From DAITBA01 sp036824005 (GTDB taxonomy: Bacteria; Pseudomonadota; Gammaproteobacteria; Burkholderiales; Rhodocyclaceae): a DNA stretch of 64,000 nucleotides. Position numbers and translations under genes: made by a program. The stretch covers positions 558,001 through 622,000 of the forward strand of contig DAITBA010000001.1 of NCBI GenBank assembly GCA_036824005.1. The letters run 5' to 3'. This document shows positions 1-11,658 of this stretch, piece after piece. Positions within the stretch are counted from its first letter, which is position 1. The number at the start of each line of letters is the position of its first letter. Below the pieces are notes generated by a model, which ran no database searches, was not told where the DNA came from, and saw only the letters and a program-made list of their open reading frames with translations.

Positions 1-935
1 AGGCGCATGATCTCCTCGCAGTTGCTCGTCAGCGTACGCCGCGCGGCGTCGATGCCGGCGGAGGCTTCGGCGATCTTCACCTGCACCGAGACGAAATCCA
101 CCAGCGCCCGGCCGGAATAGGAGGCCAGGCGATGGCGGTTCTCGCCGGTGAACTGCTCCAGCGCGCCTTGGGCGATGCCCAGCGGAATGCCGGCGACGAC
201 GTAGCCGAAGGTGGGCAGTAGCGGAATGCGGTACAGCGGGCCGGCGTTGACCACGCTGCCGGGCGTGGCGCCGCCCTGGGTGTCGCGCAGGGCGACGGTG
301 CGGTGATGCGGCACGACGGCATCGGCGACGCGCACCTCCTTGCTGCCGCTCCCGGCCAGTCCCGCGACAAACCAGCTGTCATGGATGGTGTAGTCGGCCC
401 GGGGCAGCAGAAACAGGCGGTATTCGCCCTCGGTGTCGGCGAGCCCGGCCTCCTCGCCTTCGACGATGGCGCCGAGCATGATCCAGTCGCAGGCGTCGAT
501 GCCGCTGGCGAAGCCCCAGCGCCCCTGCAGCCGGTAGCCGCCGTCGGCGGCGAGCGCCCGCCCGGCGGGAAAGATCAGCGAGGCACCGATCAGCGTATCC
601 CGGCCGCTGCCGTCCCAGATCTCGTCCTGGGCCTGGGCCGGCCACATGCCCAGCATCCAGTTGTGGCTCGCCAGGTTTGCCAGCACCCAGGCGCTGGAGG
701 CGCAGCCGCAGGCGATCTCGGCGCAGGCCTCCACCAGCACGCCGAAATCCAGCTCCAGCCCGCCGGCGCGCGCCGGCTGCAGCACGCGCAGCAGACCCGT
801 GTTGCGAAACGCCGCCAGCGTCGCTTCCGGCAACTGGCGCGCTGCCTCCGTCGCCAGCGCCCGGCCCGCCAACTCCGGTACCAGATCGGCGGCGCGCTGA
901 AGGATATCGTCCCGTGTGATGGCTCGTGTAGGCAT
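1..935 (-). CDS. Acyl-CoA dehydrogenase-like flavoprotein, partial (C-terminus off the window)
   Basis: Reading the minus strand from the ATG at 935 gives an uninterrupted frame of about 311 residues that runs off the left edge. It begins MPTRAITRDDILQRAADLVP. The central stretch (ACGCASSAWVLANLASHNWM) and the later SGSKEVRVADAVVPHHRT are typical of the acyl-CoA dehydrogenase type-2 group that includes HsaA/HpaC-partner flavin monooxygenases and DszC-like enzymes. It lacks the SCAD-type catalytic signature. The likely role is flavin-dependent hydroxylation or dehydrogenation of an aromatic or CoA-bound substrate; the substrate cannot be read from sequence. An AGGAC motif lies about 14 nt before the start. 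It diverges from purT. Confidence 0.7.
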   Translation of the reverse strand, partial: MPTRAITRDDILQRAADLVPELAGRALATEAARQLPEATLAAFRNTGLLRVLQPARAGGLELDFGVLVEACAEIACGCASSAWVLANLASHNWMLGMWPAQAQDEIWDGSGRDTLIGASLIFPAGRALAADGGYRLQGRWGFASGIDACDWIMLGAIVEGEEAGLADTEGEYRLFLLPRADYTIHDSWFVAGLAGSGSKEVRVADAVVPHHRTVALRDTQGGATPGSVVNAGPLYRIPLLPTFGYVVAGIPLGIAQGALEQFTGENRHRLASYSGRALVDFVSVQVKIAEASAGIDAARRTLTSNCEEIMR

Positions 936-1087
936 GGCGTTGGCAAGTCCTGATAACGATCATTCTACTTCCGAACCCGTTCCGGCTTTCGCGCTTCGGG
1001 GCCGGACCGGCGCGGCGATACGCAGGCTAGGCCAATGCCCATTCGTCCCGATGCTATGATTGTCACCAACACTTTCCGGAGGCCAGC

Positions 1088-2302
1088 ATGCGCATCGGCA
1101 CACCTCTTTCCCCGTCGGCAACGCGCGTCATGCTGCTGGGCAGCGGCGAACTGGGCAAGGAGGTGATCATCGCCCTGCAGCGGCTTGGCGTCGAGGTGAT
1201 CGCGGTGGACCGCTACGCCAACGCACCGGGGCATCAAGTGGCGCACCGAGCCCATGCCATCAACATGGCGGACGCAGCGACGCTGCGCGCGCTGGTGGAG
1301 CAGGAGCGGCCGCAGATTATCGTGCCGGAGATCGAGGCCATCGCCACCGACGCGTTGATTGAAATCGAGCGCGAGGGGCTGGCCGAGGTCATCCCGACGG
1401 CGCGGGCGGCGCGGCTGACGATGAACCGCGAAGGCATCCGACGCCTCGCCGCGGAAGAGCTGAAGCTGCCCACGTCGCCCTACGAGTTCGCCGATTCGCT
1501 GGAGGAGCTGCGTGTCGCCATCGACGGCGGCAATGGGGAGAAGGGGATTGGCTACCCCTGCGTGGTCAAGCCGGTGATGTCGTCCTCGGGCAAAGGCCAA
1601 TCGCTGGTGAAAAGCGCCGCCGACGTGGCCAAGGCCTGGGACTACGCAGCGGCGGGCGGCCGCGTGAACCAGGGCCGCGTCATCGTCGAAGGCTTCATCG
1701 ACTTTGACTACGAGATCACCCTGCTCACGGTGCGCGCCTGCGACGACAGCGGTGCGGTGCGCACGTACTTCTGTGAGCCGATCGGCCACGTTCAGGTGAG
1801 CGGCGATTACGTCGAGAGCTGGCAGCCCCAGCCCATGAGCGCGGCCGCGGCGGCGCGCGCGCGCGAAATCGCCCTCGCTGTCACCGGCAATCTCGGCGGG
1901 CGCGGCATCTTCGGCGTCGAGCTGTTCGTCAAGGGCGACCAGGTCTGGTTTTCCGAGGTGAGCCCGCGCCCCCACGACACTGGCATGGTTACCATGTGCT
2001 CGCAGGCACTCAGCGAGTTCGAGCTGCACGCGCGCGCCATCCTTCGCCTGCCGGTGGATGTGTCGCTGCGCGCCCCGGGTGCCTCGGCGGTGATCTACGG
2101 CGGTGTCGCGGCGCAGGGTATCGCCTTCGACGACGCGGCGCGGGCGCTTGCCGTGCCGCAGAGCGATTTGCGCCTGTTCGGCAAGCCGGAATCCTTCCTC
2201 AAGCGGCGCATGGGCGTGGCGCTCGCCATCGGCCGCGATGTCGAGGAGGCGCGCGCCCGGGCGAAGCTGGTGGCGAGCCGGGTGCGGCCGGTCGTTGCGT
2301 GA
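1088..2302 (+). CDS. purT: Formate-dependent phosphoribosylglycinamide formyltransferase 2
   Basis: This 404-aa ATP-grasp enzyme makes formyl-GAR from GAR, formate and ATP in purine synthesis, a folate-independent alternative to PurN. The N-terminal Rossmann-like part reads MLLGSGELGKEVIIALQRLG. It is followed by VDRYANAPGHQVAHRAH and the ATP-grasp region with CVVKPVMSSSGKGQS, and near the C-terminus WFSEVSPRPHDTGMVT. All are diagnostic for PurT, and the length is normal for the family. The ATG at 1088 follows a GGAGG ribosome binding site 6 nt upstream. mutY follows after 6 bp, so the two are probably co-transcribed. Confidence 0.95.
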   Translation: MRIGTPLSPSATRVMLLGSGELGKEVIIALQRLGVEVIAVDRYANAPGHQVAHRAHAINMADAATLRALVEQERPQIIVPEIEAIATDALIEIEREGLAEVIPTARAARLTMNREGIRRLAAEELKLPTSPYEFADSLEELRVAIDGGNGEKGIGYPCVVKPVMSSSGKGQSLVKSAADVAKAWDYAAAGGRVNQGRVIVEGFIDFDYEITLLTVRACDDSGAVRTYFCEPIGHVQVSGDYVESWQPQPMSAAAAARAREIALAVTGNLGGRGIFGVELFVKGDQVWFSEVSPRPHDTGMVTMCSQALSEFELHARAILRLPVDVSLRAPGASAVIYGGVAAQGIAFDDAARALAVPQSDLRLFGKPESFLKRRMGVALAIGRDVEEARARAKLVASRVRPVVA

Positions 2303-2308
2303 ACTGCG

Positions 2309-3361
2309 ATGTCCGAGTTCGCCGCCCGCCTCATCGCCTGGCACAAGGAGCACGGCCGCCACGACCTGCCGTGGCAGGGGACACGGGATGCCTACCGGAT
2401 CTGGATCTCGGAAATCATGCTGCAGCAGACACAGGTTGCTGTCGTCATACCCTACTACCAGCGCTTCATCGCCCGCTTTCCCGACCTTGCCACCCTGGCC
2501 GAGGCGCCGGAGCGGGAGGTGCTGGCGCTCTGGAGCGGGCTGGGCTACTACGCCCGGGCGCGCAACCTGCAGCGGGCGGCGCGTATCCTGATCGGGGAGC
2601 ACGGCGGGCGCTTTCCGCGCAGTCCGCGTGAGATTGCCCGGCTGCCTGGCATCGGCCGTTCCACGGCGGCGGCCATCGCCGCCTTTGCCTTCGGCGCCCG
2701 GGCAGCCATACTCGACGGCAATGTCAAGCGGGTGACCAGCCGCTGCTTCGGTATCGAGGGATTCCCCGGCGAGCGGCAGGTGGAGAAGCGGCTGTGGGAG
2801 CTGGCCGAGCATCTCATGCCGCACAAGGAAACGGAAACCTATATCCAGGCGCTGATGGATCTGGGCGCTACCGTCTGCCTGCGCCACAACCCCGCCTGCG
2901 GCCGCTGTCCCGTGCGCGACCTGTGCATCGCCCATCGCGACCGGCGCGTCGCCGAGCTGCCCCATGCGCGGCCCAAGCGCGAGCTGCCGCAGCGCGCCAC
3001 CCGGGTGCTGATCCTGCGCGAGGGTGGCCGGGTACTGCTGGAGAAGCGGCCGCCGACCGGCATCTGGGGCGGATTGCTGAGCCTGCCGGCGGTTCCCGAC
3101 GAAGAGGAAGACGTCGCCGCCTATGCGGCGCAGCATCTCGGCTGCACGTTGGAAGAAGTCGAAGCGCTGGCGCCGATCCAGCACGGTTTCACCCACTTCC
3201 GGCTGGCGCTGCAGCCGTTGCTGTGCCCGGTGACGGCCCACAAACCCGTCGCCCGCCAGTCGAATCATTGTTGGCTCGACATGGCGGAGCTGGACGGCGC
3301 AGCGCTGCCGGCGCCGATCAGGAAGCTGCTGCAACGGCTGGCCGAACCGATGCTGTTTTGA
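2309..3361 (+). CDS. mutY: A/G-specific adenine glycosylase
   Basis: MutY removes adenine mispaired with 8-oxoguanine. The 350-aa protein has the EIMLQQTQV segment with the catalytic Glu, and the helix-hairpin-helix LPGIGRSTAAAIAAFAFG followed by ILDGNVKRV with the catalytic Asp. The 4Fe-4S loop has cysteines spaced C-x6-C-x2-C-x5-C (CLRHNPACGRCPVRDLC). A C-terminal NUDIX-like domain (about residues 230-345) for 8-oxoG recognition contains GIWGGLLSLPAVP and HGFTHFRLAL. All key residues are present and the length is normal. It sits 6 bp after purT and converges with the Gcr gene, with only 19 bp between stop codons. Confidence 0.96.
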   Translation: MSEFAARLIAWHKEHGRHDLPWQGTRDAYRIWISEIMLQQTQVAVVIPYYQRFIARFPDLATLAEAPEREVLALWSGLGYYARARNLQRAARILIGEHGGRFPRSPREIARLPGIGRSTAAAIAAFAFGARAAILDGNVKRVTSRCFGIEGFPGERQVEKRLWELAEHLMPHKETETYIQALMDLGATVCLRHNPACGRCPVRDLCIAHRDRRVAELPHARPKRELPQRATRVLILREGGRVLLEKRPPTGIWGGLLSLPAVPDEEEDVAAYAAQHLGCTLEEVEALAPIQHGFTHFRLALQPLLCPVTAHKPVARQSNHCWLDMAELDGAALPAPIRKLLQRLAEPMLF

Positions 3362-3380
3362 ATTCGAGAACGGACGCCCC

Positions 3381-5428
3381 TTACGGTCTGCCGGTCGATG
3401 CCTCGGCCCTCTGCGGCACGAGGAAACTGCCGGGCTCATGCAACAGGCGTGCGACCAAGCGTGAGGGCAGTGCGGAGGCGGCGGCGAAGGTGGCATCGCG
3501 CGAGCGCAGCGCTACCCACAGCGCGAGGGTGAAGCTCACCGTGAGATTGACGAAGGCGATCAGTACTACGCCTGCTGCCGACTCCAGGAGCGTATCCAGC
3601 GGCATTTGATAGTCGAGCGCGGCCACTGCGTAGGCCAGGTTCGCCGACGCGAAGGCGACATGGCGGATGTCCAGCGGCAAGCCGAGGATGTAACCGATGG
3701 TGCCGGTGCTGCCGAGTAGGCAGCCGAAGATGAAGTTGCCGGCGATAGTACCGAGGTTGTCGTGCACGAATGCGCCCAGGCGCCGCGCCCGCTGCTCGCC
3801 GGCGATCGACTGCAGCCAGCGCAGCCGCGCTACGCGTTCGCCCACCCGCGCATAGGCGGCCTGGTTGTCGAAGTAGCCCGAGACCAGCCCGGCGACGAAC
3901 AGCCACAGGCCGGCGATCGCGGCATGCAGCAAGGCCAGGCTACGGAAGGGGCGCAGCTCATGCAGCAGATGCTCCACCTTCGGCGCATCGATGAGCGGCA
4001 CACCCCCATGGTGCGACAGGGCCCAGGCAATGAGGCTGGCCGTGACCATGGCCAGCAACACGTTGCCGAGTATGGCGGCGATCTGGCTGCGCACGGTGTC
4101 GACGATCAGGTTCACCAGGCGTTCGATGTCGGCTAGCTTGCCGCGCGTCTGGCTCAGGGCTGCCGCCAGGGTTGCTGCCGTCATGGCCGGTTGCTTGGTG
4201 GCGATGGTGAAATGCAGTAGCGCGACCAGCACGAAGCCCAGGCCATAGTTCAGGCTGTACAGCGCCGCGTGAGAAAACGGCGCAAGGTCCAGCCGCGAAG
4301 CAAGGATCTTGAACAGCGCCAGAATGGCGATGATTAGTCCGGCGCCCATGGCCGAGCGCCACATGGCTCGATAACCAGGCCAGTCGCTGGTGATGTAGTG
4401 CTCGCCAGTGCGGCTGGCGTTCTCGGTCACACGCAGCGCGAGCAGCCCGATCAGCTCGGAAAAGTGCCGGCGGATGCTGTTGCGCTGATTCTCCCCCTGC
4501 ACCGCGGCGCGCATGAACAGCGCCCAGTGCTCGATGGCCGTCTCGCGGCCCTCTTCCTTGAATCTGGCGCCGAGCATGCGCGTGAGTAGCTCGATGCGTT
4601 GCAGATGTTGCTCGAGCCGCTTGAGCAGGTATGTCAGCGTCAGGGTGGTGCCCCGGGTCGCCGCTGCCCGGTAGCCGCGGCGCAGTACCTCGCGGCACTG
4701 ATCGAGCAGCACCAGCACATGGCGCTCGTCCTCCGGCTGCCGGCTGGCATCGACCAGACTCTCGCGGTAACGGTCGATGAACCGGCGCAGTTCGTAGTGC
4801 AGCGCCAGGAAGGGCGATGCGCGCTCCTCCACGTCCGGGCAGACGCGGCGCAACTCTGGCTCGAGCCCCAGTCCCGCAGTGCGGTGAGAAAGGATGAGCA
4901 TGGACTCGAGCAGTTGGTCGAGCACCGCCGTCATCGCCTCGCCGCGGTCGGTGCGTCCCAGATCCACCAGACGCCAGAAGTCGAGCTTGTCCGCCATCGG
5001 TACGGCATCGAGCCAGCGATGATCGTGCGCGTCGCGAAAGACCAGGTCCACGCAATCCTTGAGCGAGCGCTCGTCAGGAATCTCCGGCAGCAGCTTGTGC
5101 ACGAGCTTGCGCCACAACTCGGAGAAGAAGCCGGCGTTGGGCAGGATGCCTGCCTCGGTGAAGAACGTCACCAGCCGGCGCGTGGCGAACAGCTCGATCA
5201 GCCGGCGGCTGACGGCGCGCCGATGCGTCTCGCTGCCGGCGAGGGCGGTGTTCAAAGCGCGCCAGTTGGCTGCCGCCGTGCTTTCATCGTCGGCGCGGCG
5301 CGGCCGGATGACATCTATCAGTGCGCGCAGCAGCGCTACCGGATCGGCATCCGGATCTGCGAAGCGGGCGAGCACCGCGTCGAGGCCTGCCGTGCGGGAC
5401 CCGGCCGTCATGGCGGCGGCGGGTGCGT

Positions 5429-5432
<4 letters not shown>
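3381..5432 (-). CDS. Gcr-type 'site-specific recombinase' family membrane protein
   Basis: This 683-aa protein resembles the Neisseria Gcr family (Pfam SpecificRecomb). About the first 370 residues are soluble and helical. The rest has six or so hydrophobic segments, such as GLIIAILALFKILA, LGFVLVALLHF, NVLLAMVTASLIAWAL, AIAGLWLFVAGLVSGY, FIFGCLLGSTGTIGYILG and VVLIAFVNLTVSFTLALWVAL. The family name comes from an old genetic report. I see no tyrosine or serine recombinase active site, so it is better regarded as an inner-membrane protein of unknown role. Its ATG overlaps the stop of the upstream glucosidase gene by 4 bp (ATGA), implying coupled translation. Confidence 0.85.
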
Positions 5433-8179
<2,747 letters not shown>

Positions 8180-8214
8180 GTTTAGCCTCAAAAGCCGCGT
8201 TGACGTGCTGCCGC

Positions 8215-8239
8215 GCACGCACGGGGGATTGGTGCGTGC
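8215..8239. promoter_or_regulatory. Inverted repeat in leader of the glucosidase gene
   Basis: There are two perfect 8-bp arms, GCACGCAC (8215-8222) and GTGCGTGC (8232-8239), with a 9-bp loop. They lie about 36 bp upstream of the glucosidase ATG. It could be an operator or an mRNA hairpin; nothing else distinguishes these. Confidence 0.3.
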
Positions 8240-8373
8240 ATCAACCGTTCCGTGGCAGCGCCCCGTGCGCCCTGAGCTGCCTCTTCCGGGTCTCCGCAAG
8301 CCGCTCGTGGTCGGGACGCACCTCGGTCCGATTACCGAAGCAAATCGTCTTCGGCTCGGCCCGCTTGACGCGC

Positions 8374-8379
8374 ATTATA
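8374..8379 (-). promoter_or_regulatory. Candidate -10 element for the glucosidase/Gcr operon
   Basis: The minus strand carries a perfect TATAAT about 195 nt before the glucosidase ATG in the 278-bp gap 8180-8457. No good TTGACA is found 16-18 bp upstream, so this is a weak prediction resting on the -10 hexamer alone. Confidence 0.35.
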
Positions 8380-8457
8380 TTCGTCTGTGATCGTCACGGG
8401 TGACGGTGGCGGCGCGCGGCCGACGGGGGCCTCCTCGCCCAATCTCCAACGCCGCGC

Positions 8458-9057
8458 TCAGCCCAGCAGTCCGTGCTGCGCAAGATACTGGGATATGATC
8501 TCCAGCCGTACTATGGCGTCGTCCAGCTCGAGCAGTTTCTGGCGGGCGATGAGCGGTATCGGCAGCACCTCCGCATAACGGTGGCCGACCCAGGTGGCGT
8601 CTTCGAAAGCGTGCGGCTCGGGCATGCGCTCCAGGCCGACGTCCGCGGCGATGGCGCGCAGCAGCGGCAGCAGCGTCTGCAGGCTCTCCGGCACCGGGGT
8701 ATCGCGCTCGCCCGGCAGTAGTATGGCATGGGCCATCACCACGCCTTGGCGACTCACTTCCCGGTGGACGATGCGGAAACGGTTCTGGCCGCGCGTGACA
8801 ACATTGAGCACGCCGAGCTGCGGCATGTCCCATTCGACGATGCGCGCTGTTACCCCGACGTCATGGGGGACGGCCGGGGCACCGACCTCGCCGCCCTCGG
8901 CGATCAGGCACACGCCGAATGGCTTGTCGTCCTTCATGCAGCCACCGACCATTTCCAGGTAGCGCTGCTCGAAGATCTTCAGCGGCAGCACCCCGGTGGG
9001 GAAGAGCACCGTGTGCAGCGGGAAGATGGGCAACTCGACGACGGTGGCGGCGGTCAC
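8458..9057 (-). CDS. Stand-alone LON substrate-binding domain protein
   Basis: This 199-aa protein consists only of the Lon N-terminal (LAN) domain: VELPIFPLHTVLFPTGVLPL, then IFEQRYLEMV, a FGVCLI strand, and a helical tail. No AAA+ or protease domain follows, so it is not Lon itself. Such proteins (YcaB/LonN-like) are widespread and of uncertain function, perhaps substrate binding. The GTG start at 9057 overlaps the ubiX stop as GTGA; longer in-frame starts would run deep inside ubiX. It is the last gene of the rapZ-ubiX run. Confidence 0.88.
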   Translation of the reverse strand: MTAATVVELPIFPLHTVLFPTGVLPLKIFEQRYLEMVGGCMKDDKPFGVCLIAEGGEVGAPAVPHDVGVTARIVEWDMPQLGVLNVVTRGQNRFRIVHREVSRQGVVMAHAILLPGERDTPVPESLQTLLPLLRAIAADVGLERMPEPHAFEDATWVGHRYAEVLPIPLIARQKLLELDDAIVRLEIISQYLAQHGLLG

Positions 9058-9698
9058 TCGCGCGGCTCCGATCCCCAGCGGCGCATCAGCCCATGAGCGA
9101 TGCCCAACTGATCGAGCACGCGCGCGACGACGAAGTCCACCAGCTCCTGCACGGTCTGCGGATGGTGATAGAAGGCCGGGTTGGCGGGAAGGATGACGAC
9201 GCCGGCGCGCGCAAGCCGCAGCATGTTTTCCAGGTGGATGGCGGAAAAGGGCGTCTCGCGCGGCACCAGCACCAGCTTGCGCCCCTCCTTGATGACGACG
9301 TCGGCGGCGCGCTCGATTAGATTCTGCGCCAACCCCGCGGCGAGCGCGGCGAGCGTGCCCATCGAGCACGGACAGATGACCATGGCATCGGGCGGGTTGG
9401 AGCCGCTGGCGATCGGCGCAAACCATTCCTCGCGGCCAAATACGCGAAGCTGGCCGGGCGCGGCCTGGAAACGCGCGGTAAAGTCCTGCTCCACCTCGGC
9501 TGGGCGGGCCGGCAGCGTCAGATCCAGCTCCTGCTTGGCGACGACCTGCGCTACCTGGGAATAGAGCAGCTGCACGCGTGCGCCGGCGCCGATCAGGCAT
9601 TCGAGCAGGCGCATGCCGTAGGGCATACCCGAGGCGCCGGTGAAGGCGACGGTGATGGTCTTCGACTGAGTCCCCGACAGGTCAGCAGGCGAGGACAT
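9054..9698 (-). CDS. ubiX: Flavin prenyltransferase UbiX
   Basis: UbiX makes prenylated FMN from FMN and dimethylallyl phosphate, the cofactor for UbiD decarboxylases in ubiquinone and aromatic metabolism. The 214-aa protein has the N-terminal FMN loop VAFTGASGMPYGMRLLE. Also present are CPCSMGTLAALAAGLAQNLI and the signature LVLVPRETPFSAIHLENML with ILPANPAFYHHP. The ATG at 9698 (MSSPADLSGT) is preferred; an ATG at 9722 is the alternative. It overlaps the Gx transporter gene by 17 bp at its start and the LON-domain gene by 4 bp at its end. Confidence 0.95.
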   Translation of the reverse strand: MSSPADLSGTQSKTITVAFTGASGMPYGMRLLECLIGAGARVQLLYSQVAQVVAKQELDLTLPARPAEVEQDFTARFQAAPGQLRVFGREEWFAPIASGSNPPDAMVICPCSMGTLAALAAGLAQNLIERAADVVIKEGRKLVLVPRETPFSAIHLENMLRLARAGVVILPANPAFYHHPQTVQELVDFVVARVLDQLGIAHGLMRRWGSEPRE

Positions 9699-10245
9699 CG
9701 CCGTCCTTGGTCTGTGCGCCATCCTGGCGCTCGGCGTCGTCCGCCAGCAGCCTGGCCACGGCCAGCCCGTTCGCCAAGCCGAATACCAATGCCGCGACGG
9801 CGAAGATCGGCGCCAGATAGAACACGCCGTCATGGGGCACCAGCCATAACCGCGCCAGAACCAGCTGGCCGGCGATATGGGCGAAGGCGGCGAGGACGCT
9901 GCGGCTGACCGGGCCGAACCAGCGGCCGGGAAGCGCCATGGCCAGTCCCAGCGTCGTCAGGCTGAAGACGGCACCCGTCAGGCTGAGGAAGAACCCCGGC
10001 GCCAGAAACTGGCCGAGCAGCAGGCTGCCCGCCACCACGCGCAGCAGCGTGACCCACACCGCATCGCGCCAGCCGTAACGCGCCAGCACCAGCAGGGTAA
10101 TGATGTTGGCAAGCCCCGGCTTCACCCCCGGCAGCGGCAACGGAATCGCCGCCTCCGCCACGGTCAGCACGATCGCCGCCGCCGCATAGCGCGCGATGCG
10201 ATGATCGTCGGCGGTTGGGCGCAGTTCAATAGTTGAGGGAGTCAT
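9682..10245 (-). CDS. Gx transporter / heptaprenyl diphosphate synthase component I family membrane protein
   Basis: This 187-aa integral membrane protein has five or six hydrophobic segments, with the family hallmark LPLPGVKPGLANIITLLVL near residue 40. Members are annotated as 'Gx transporter' or Hpre_diP_synt_I and resemble ECF-type substrate-binding S components; the substrate is unknown. It follows a NusG-domain-II protein with a 20-bp overlap, the usual arrangement for this family. Its tail overlaps ubiX, which needs FMN, so a flavin- or prenyl-related role is possible but only inferred. Confidence 0.8.
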   Translation of the reverse strand: MTPSTIELRPTADDHRIARYAAAAIVLTVAEAAIPLPLPGVKPGLANIITLLVLARYGWRDAVWVTLLRVVAGSLLLGQFLAPGFFLSLTGAVFSLTTLGLAMALPGRWFGPVSRSVLAAFAHIAGQLVLARLWLVPHDGVFYLAPIFAVAALVFGLANGLAVARLLADDAERQDGAQTKDGDVLAC

Positions 10246-10603
10246 AGGCAGAGCTGCGTCCCACCAGCGCCAGGCTGACATGGTTCGGCGCGCAGATGGC
10301 GATGGAGTTCGGGCGCGTCAGCCAGCCCTGGCGCACGCAGTACTGGCGCGGGCCGGGGTCGGCGGCTACACGGGCTCGGCCGGGCTGCACCTCGATCAGC
10401 GTCACCCCCAACGGACCCTGCACTTGCAGCGTGCGCTTCTGCGTCAGGGGCAGCTCGGCGACCACGGCACCGTCGCGCTTGACCACCGCCTTTTCCGCCG
10501 CGCCGCCGCGCCAGGCAAGCGGCACCAGCGCCACGCATGCCAGCGCCGCGGCGGCGAGCACCAGCCAGTCGCCGGGTTTGATCAGGTGCAGCAGCTGCCT
10601 CAC
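10226..10603 (-). CDS. NusG domain II-containing small membrane protein
   Basis: This protein of about 125 aa has one N-terminal transmembrane segment (WLVLAAAALACVALVPLAW) and a beta-rich extracytoplasmic domain. The motif GPLGVTLIEVQPGRARV..PGPRQYCVRQGWL is typical of the NusG domain II family that accompanies Gx transporters. The GTG start at 10603 overlaps the rapZ stop as GTGA, which fixes the start better than the upstream alternatives inside rapZ. Function is unknown. Confidence 0.78.
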   Translation of the reverse strand: MRQLLHLIKPGDWLVLAAAALACVALVPLAWRGGAAEKAVVKRDGAVVAELPLTQKRTLQVQGPLGVTLIEVQPGRARVAADPGPRQYCVRQGWLTRPNSIAICAPNHVSLALVGRSSAYDSLNY

Positions 10604-11442
10604 GGCGCCAGATTCCGGTGCCGCACCAGCACCCGCGCATGCTTGCGAAATTGCGCCGCAAGCCATTCGGCGAAATAGACCGAGCGATGCTTGCCGCCGG
10701 TGCAGCCGATGGCCACGGTGAGGTAGCTGCGGTTATCGCGCACGAAGCAGGGCAGCCAGTTGGCGACGAATTCGTGGATGTCCTCGCGCATGGCGTGCAC
10801 CTGCTCGATACCGTCTAGGAAGCTGATCACCGGCGCGTCCTTGCCGGTGAAGGGCCGCAACTGGGGGTCGTAGTGAGGGTTGGGCAGGCAGCGCACGTCG
10901 AACACCAGATCGGCATCGAGCGGGATGCCGTGCTTGAAGCCGAAGGACTCGAACAGCAGGGTCAGCCCCGACTCCGCCGGGATGCGCACGACATCCTTGA
11001 CCCAGGTGCGCAGCGTGCTCGGGTCGAGGTCGCTGGTGTCAATGCGCTGACCCAGTTCGGCGATGTCCGCGAGGGTGTCACGCTCGCGCGCGATGGCCTC
11101 GGCCAGGGTCACGTTCTCGTCAGCCAGCGGATGCTTGCGGCGCGTCTCGGAGAAGCGGGCGATGAGGGTGTCGTCGCGCGCTTCGAGGAAAACGAAGCGC
11201 AGGTCGGTGTCGAAGGCGCGCAGCGTCTGTACCTGTTGCGGCAACGCCTCGATGCTGGCACCCGAGCGCACATCGACCGCGACGGCAACATGGGCATAGC
11301 CCGCCACGTCGAGCTGCTGCATGAGCTGCGGCAGCAGCGTCGCCGGCAGGTTGTCGACGCAGTAGTAGCCGCTGTCTTCCAGGACGTTGAGCGCGATGCT
11401 CTTGCCCGAGCCTGACAGGCCGCTGATGAGGACCAGTTGCAT
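10600..11442 (-). CDS. rapZ: RNase adapter protein RapZ
   Basis: This 280-aa P-loop protein has Walker A GLSGSGKS near residue 9, followed by ALNVLEDSGYYCVDNLPATLL. The C-terminal half carries DVRCLPNPHYDPQLRPFTG and the small-RNA/ligand-binding region with AIGCTGGKHRSVYFAE. In enterobacteria RapZ presents sRNA GlmZ to RNase E and controls GlcN6P synthesis. In betaproteobacteria the partner is not established. It heads a five-gene operon of overlapping genes. Confidence 0.95.
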   Translation of the reverse strand: MQLVLISGLSGSGKSIALNVLEDSGYYCVDNLPATLLPQLMQQLDVAGYAHVAVAVDVRSGASIEALPQQVQTLRAFDTDLRFVFLEARDDTLIARFSETRRKHPLADENVTLAEAIARERDTLADIAELGQRIDTSDLDPSTLRTWVKDVVRIPAESGLTLLFESFGFKHGIPLDADLVFDVRCLPNPHYDPQLRPFTGKDAPVISFLDGIEQVHAMREDIHEFVANWLPCFVRDNRSYLTVAIGCTGGKHRSVYFAEWLAAQFRKHARVLVRHRNLAP

Positions 11443-11658
11443 GGCCCTATTGTAGCCGCGGATGCCGGCAATCTACATGCGCGGCGCTCCCTTCAGAAGC
11501 CATTCATCCGCTGATAGCGCTGACGAGCGCTGATCTGTCCGCCAAGCGGGCGGGCGATGCACGGCAGAGCGCGCGATCGTGTCCTCGCCAGCCGCACGGC
11601 GAAAACCTCGTCGCAATATCGGGGCAGATCTGCGTCATCTGCCGGTCACAACGCGTCC

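Noticed and set aside
965..3496. 843-codon open frame antisense to purT and mutY
   Set aside because: It is antisense to two clear conserved genes, has arginine/proline/glycine-rich non-family sequence, and reflects the high GC content.
11516..11531. AGCGCT-4-AGCGCT hairpin as terminator of the eCIS operon
   Set aside because: The stem is only 6 bp, there is no T tract, and it lies about 130 bp past the last stop.
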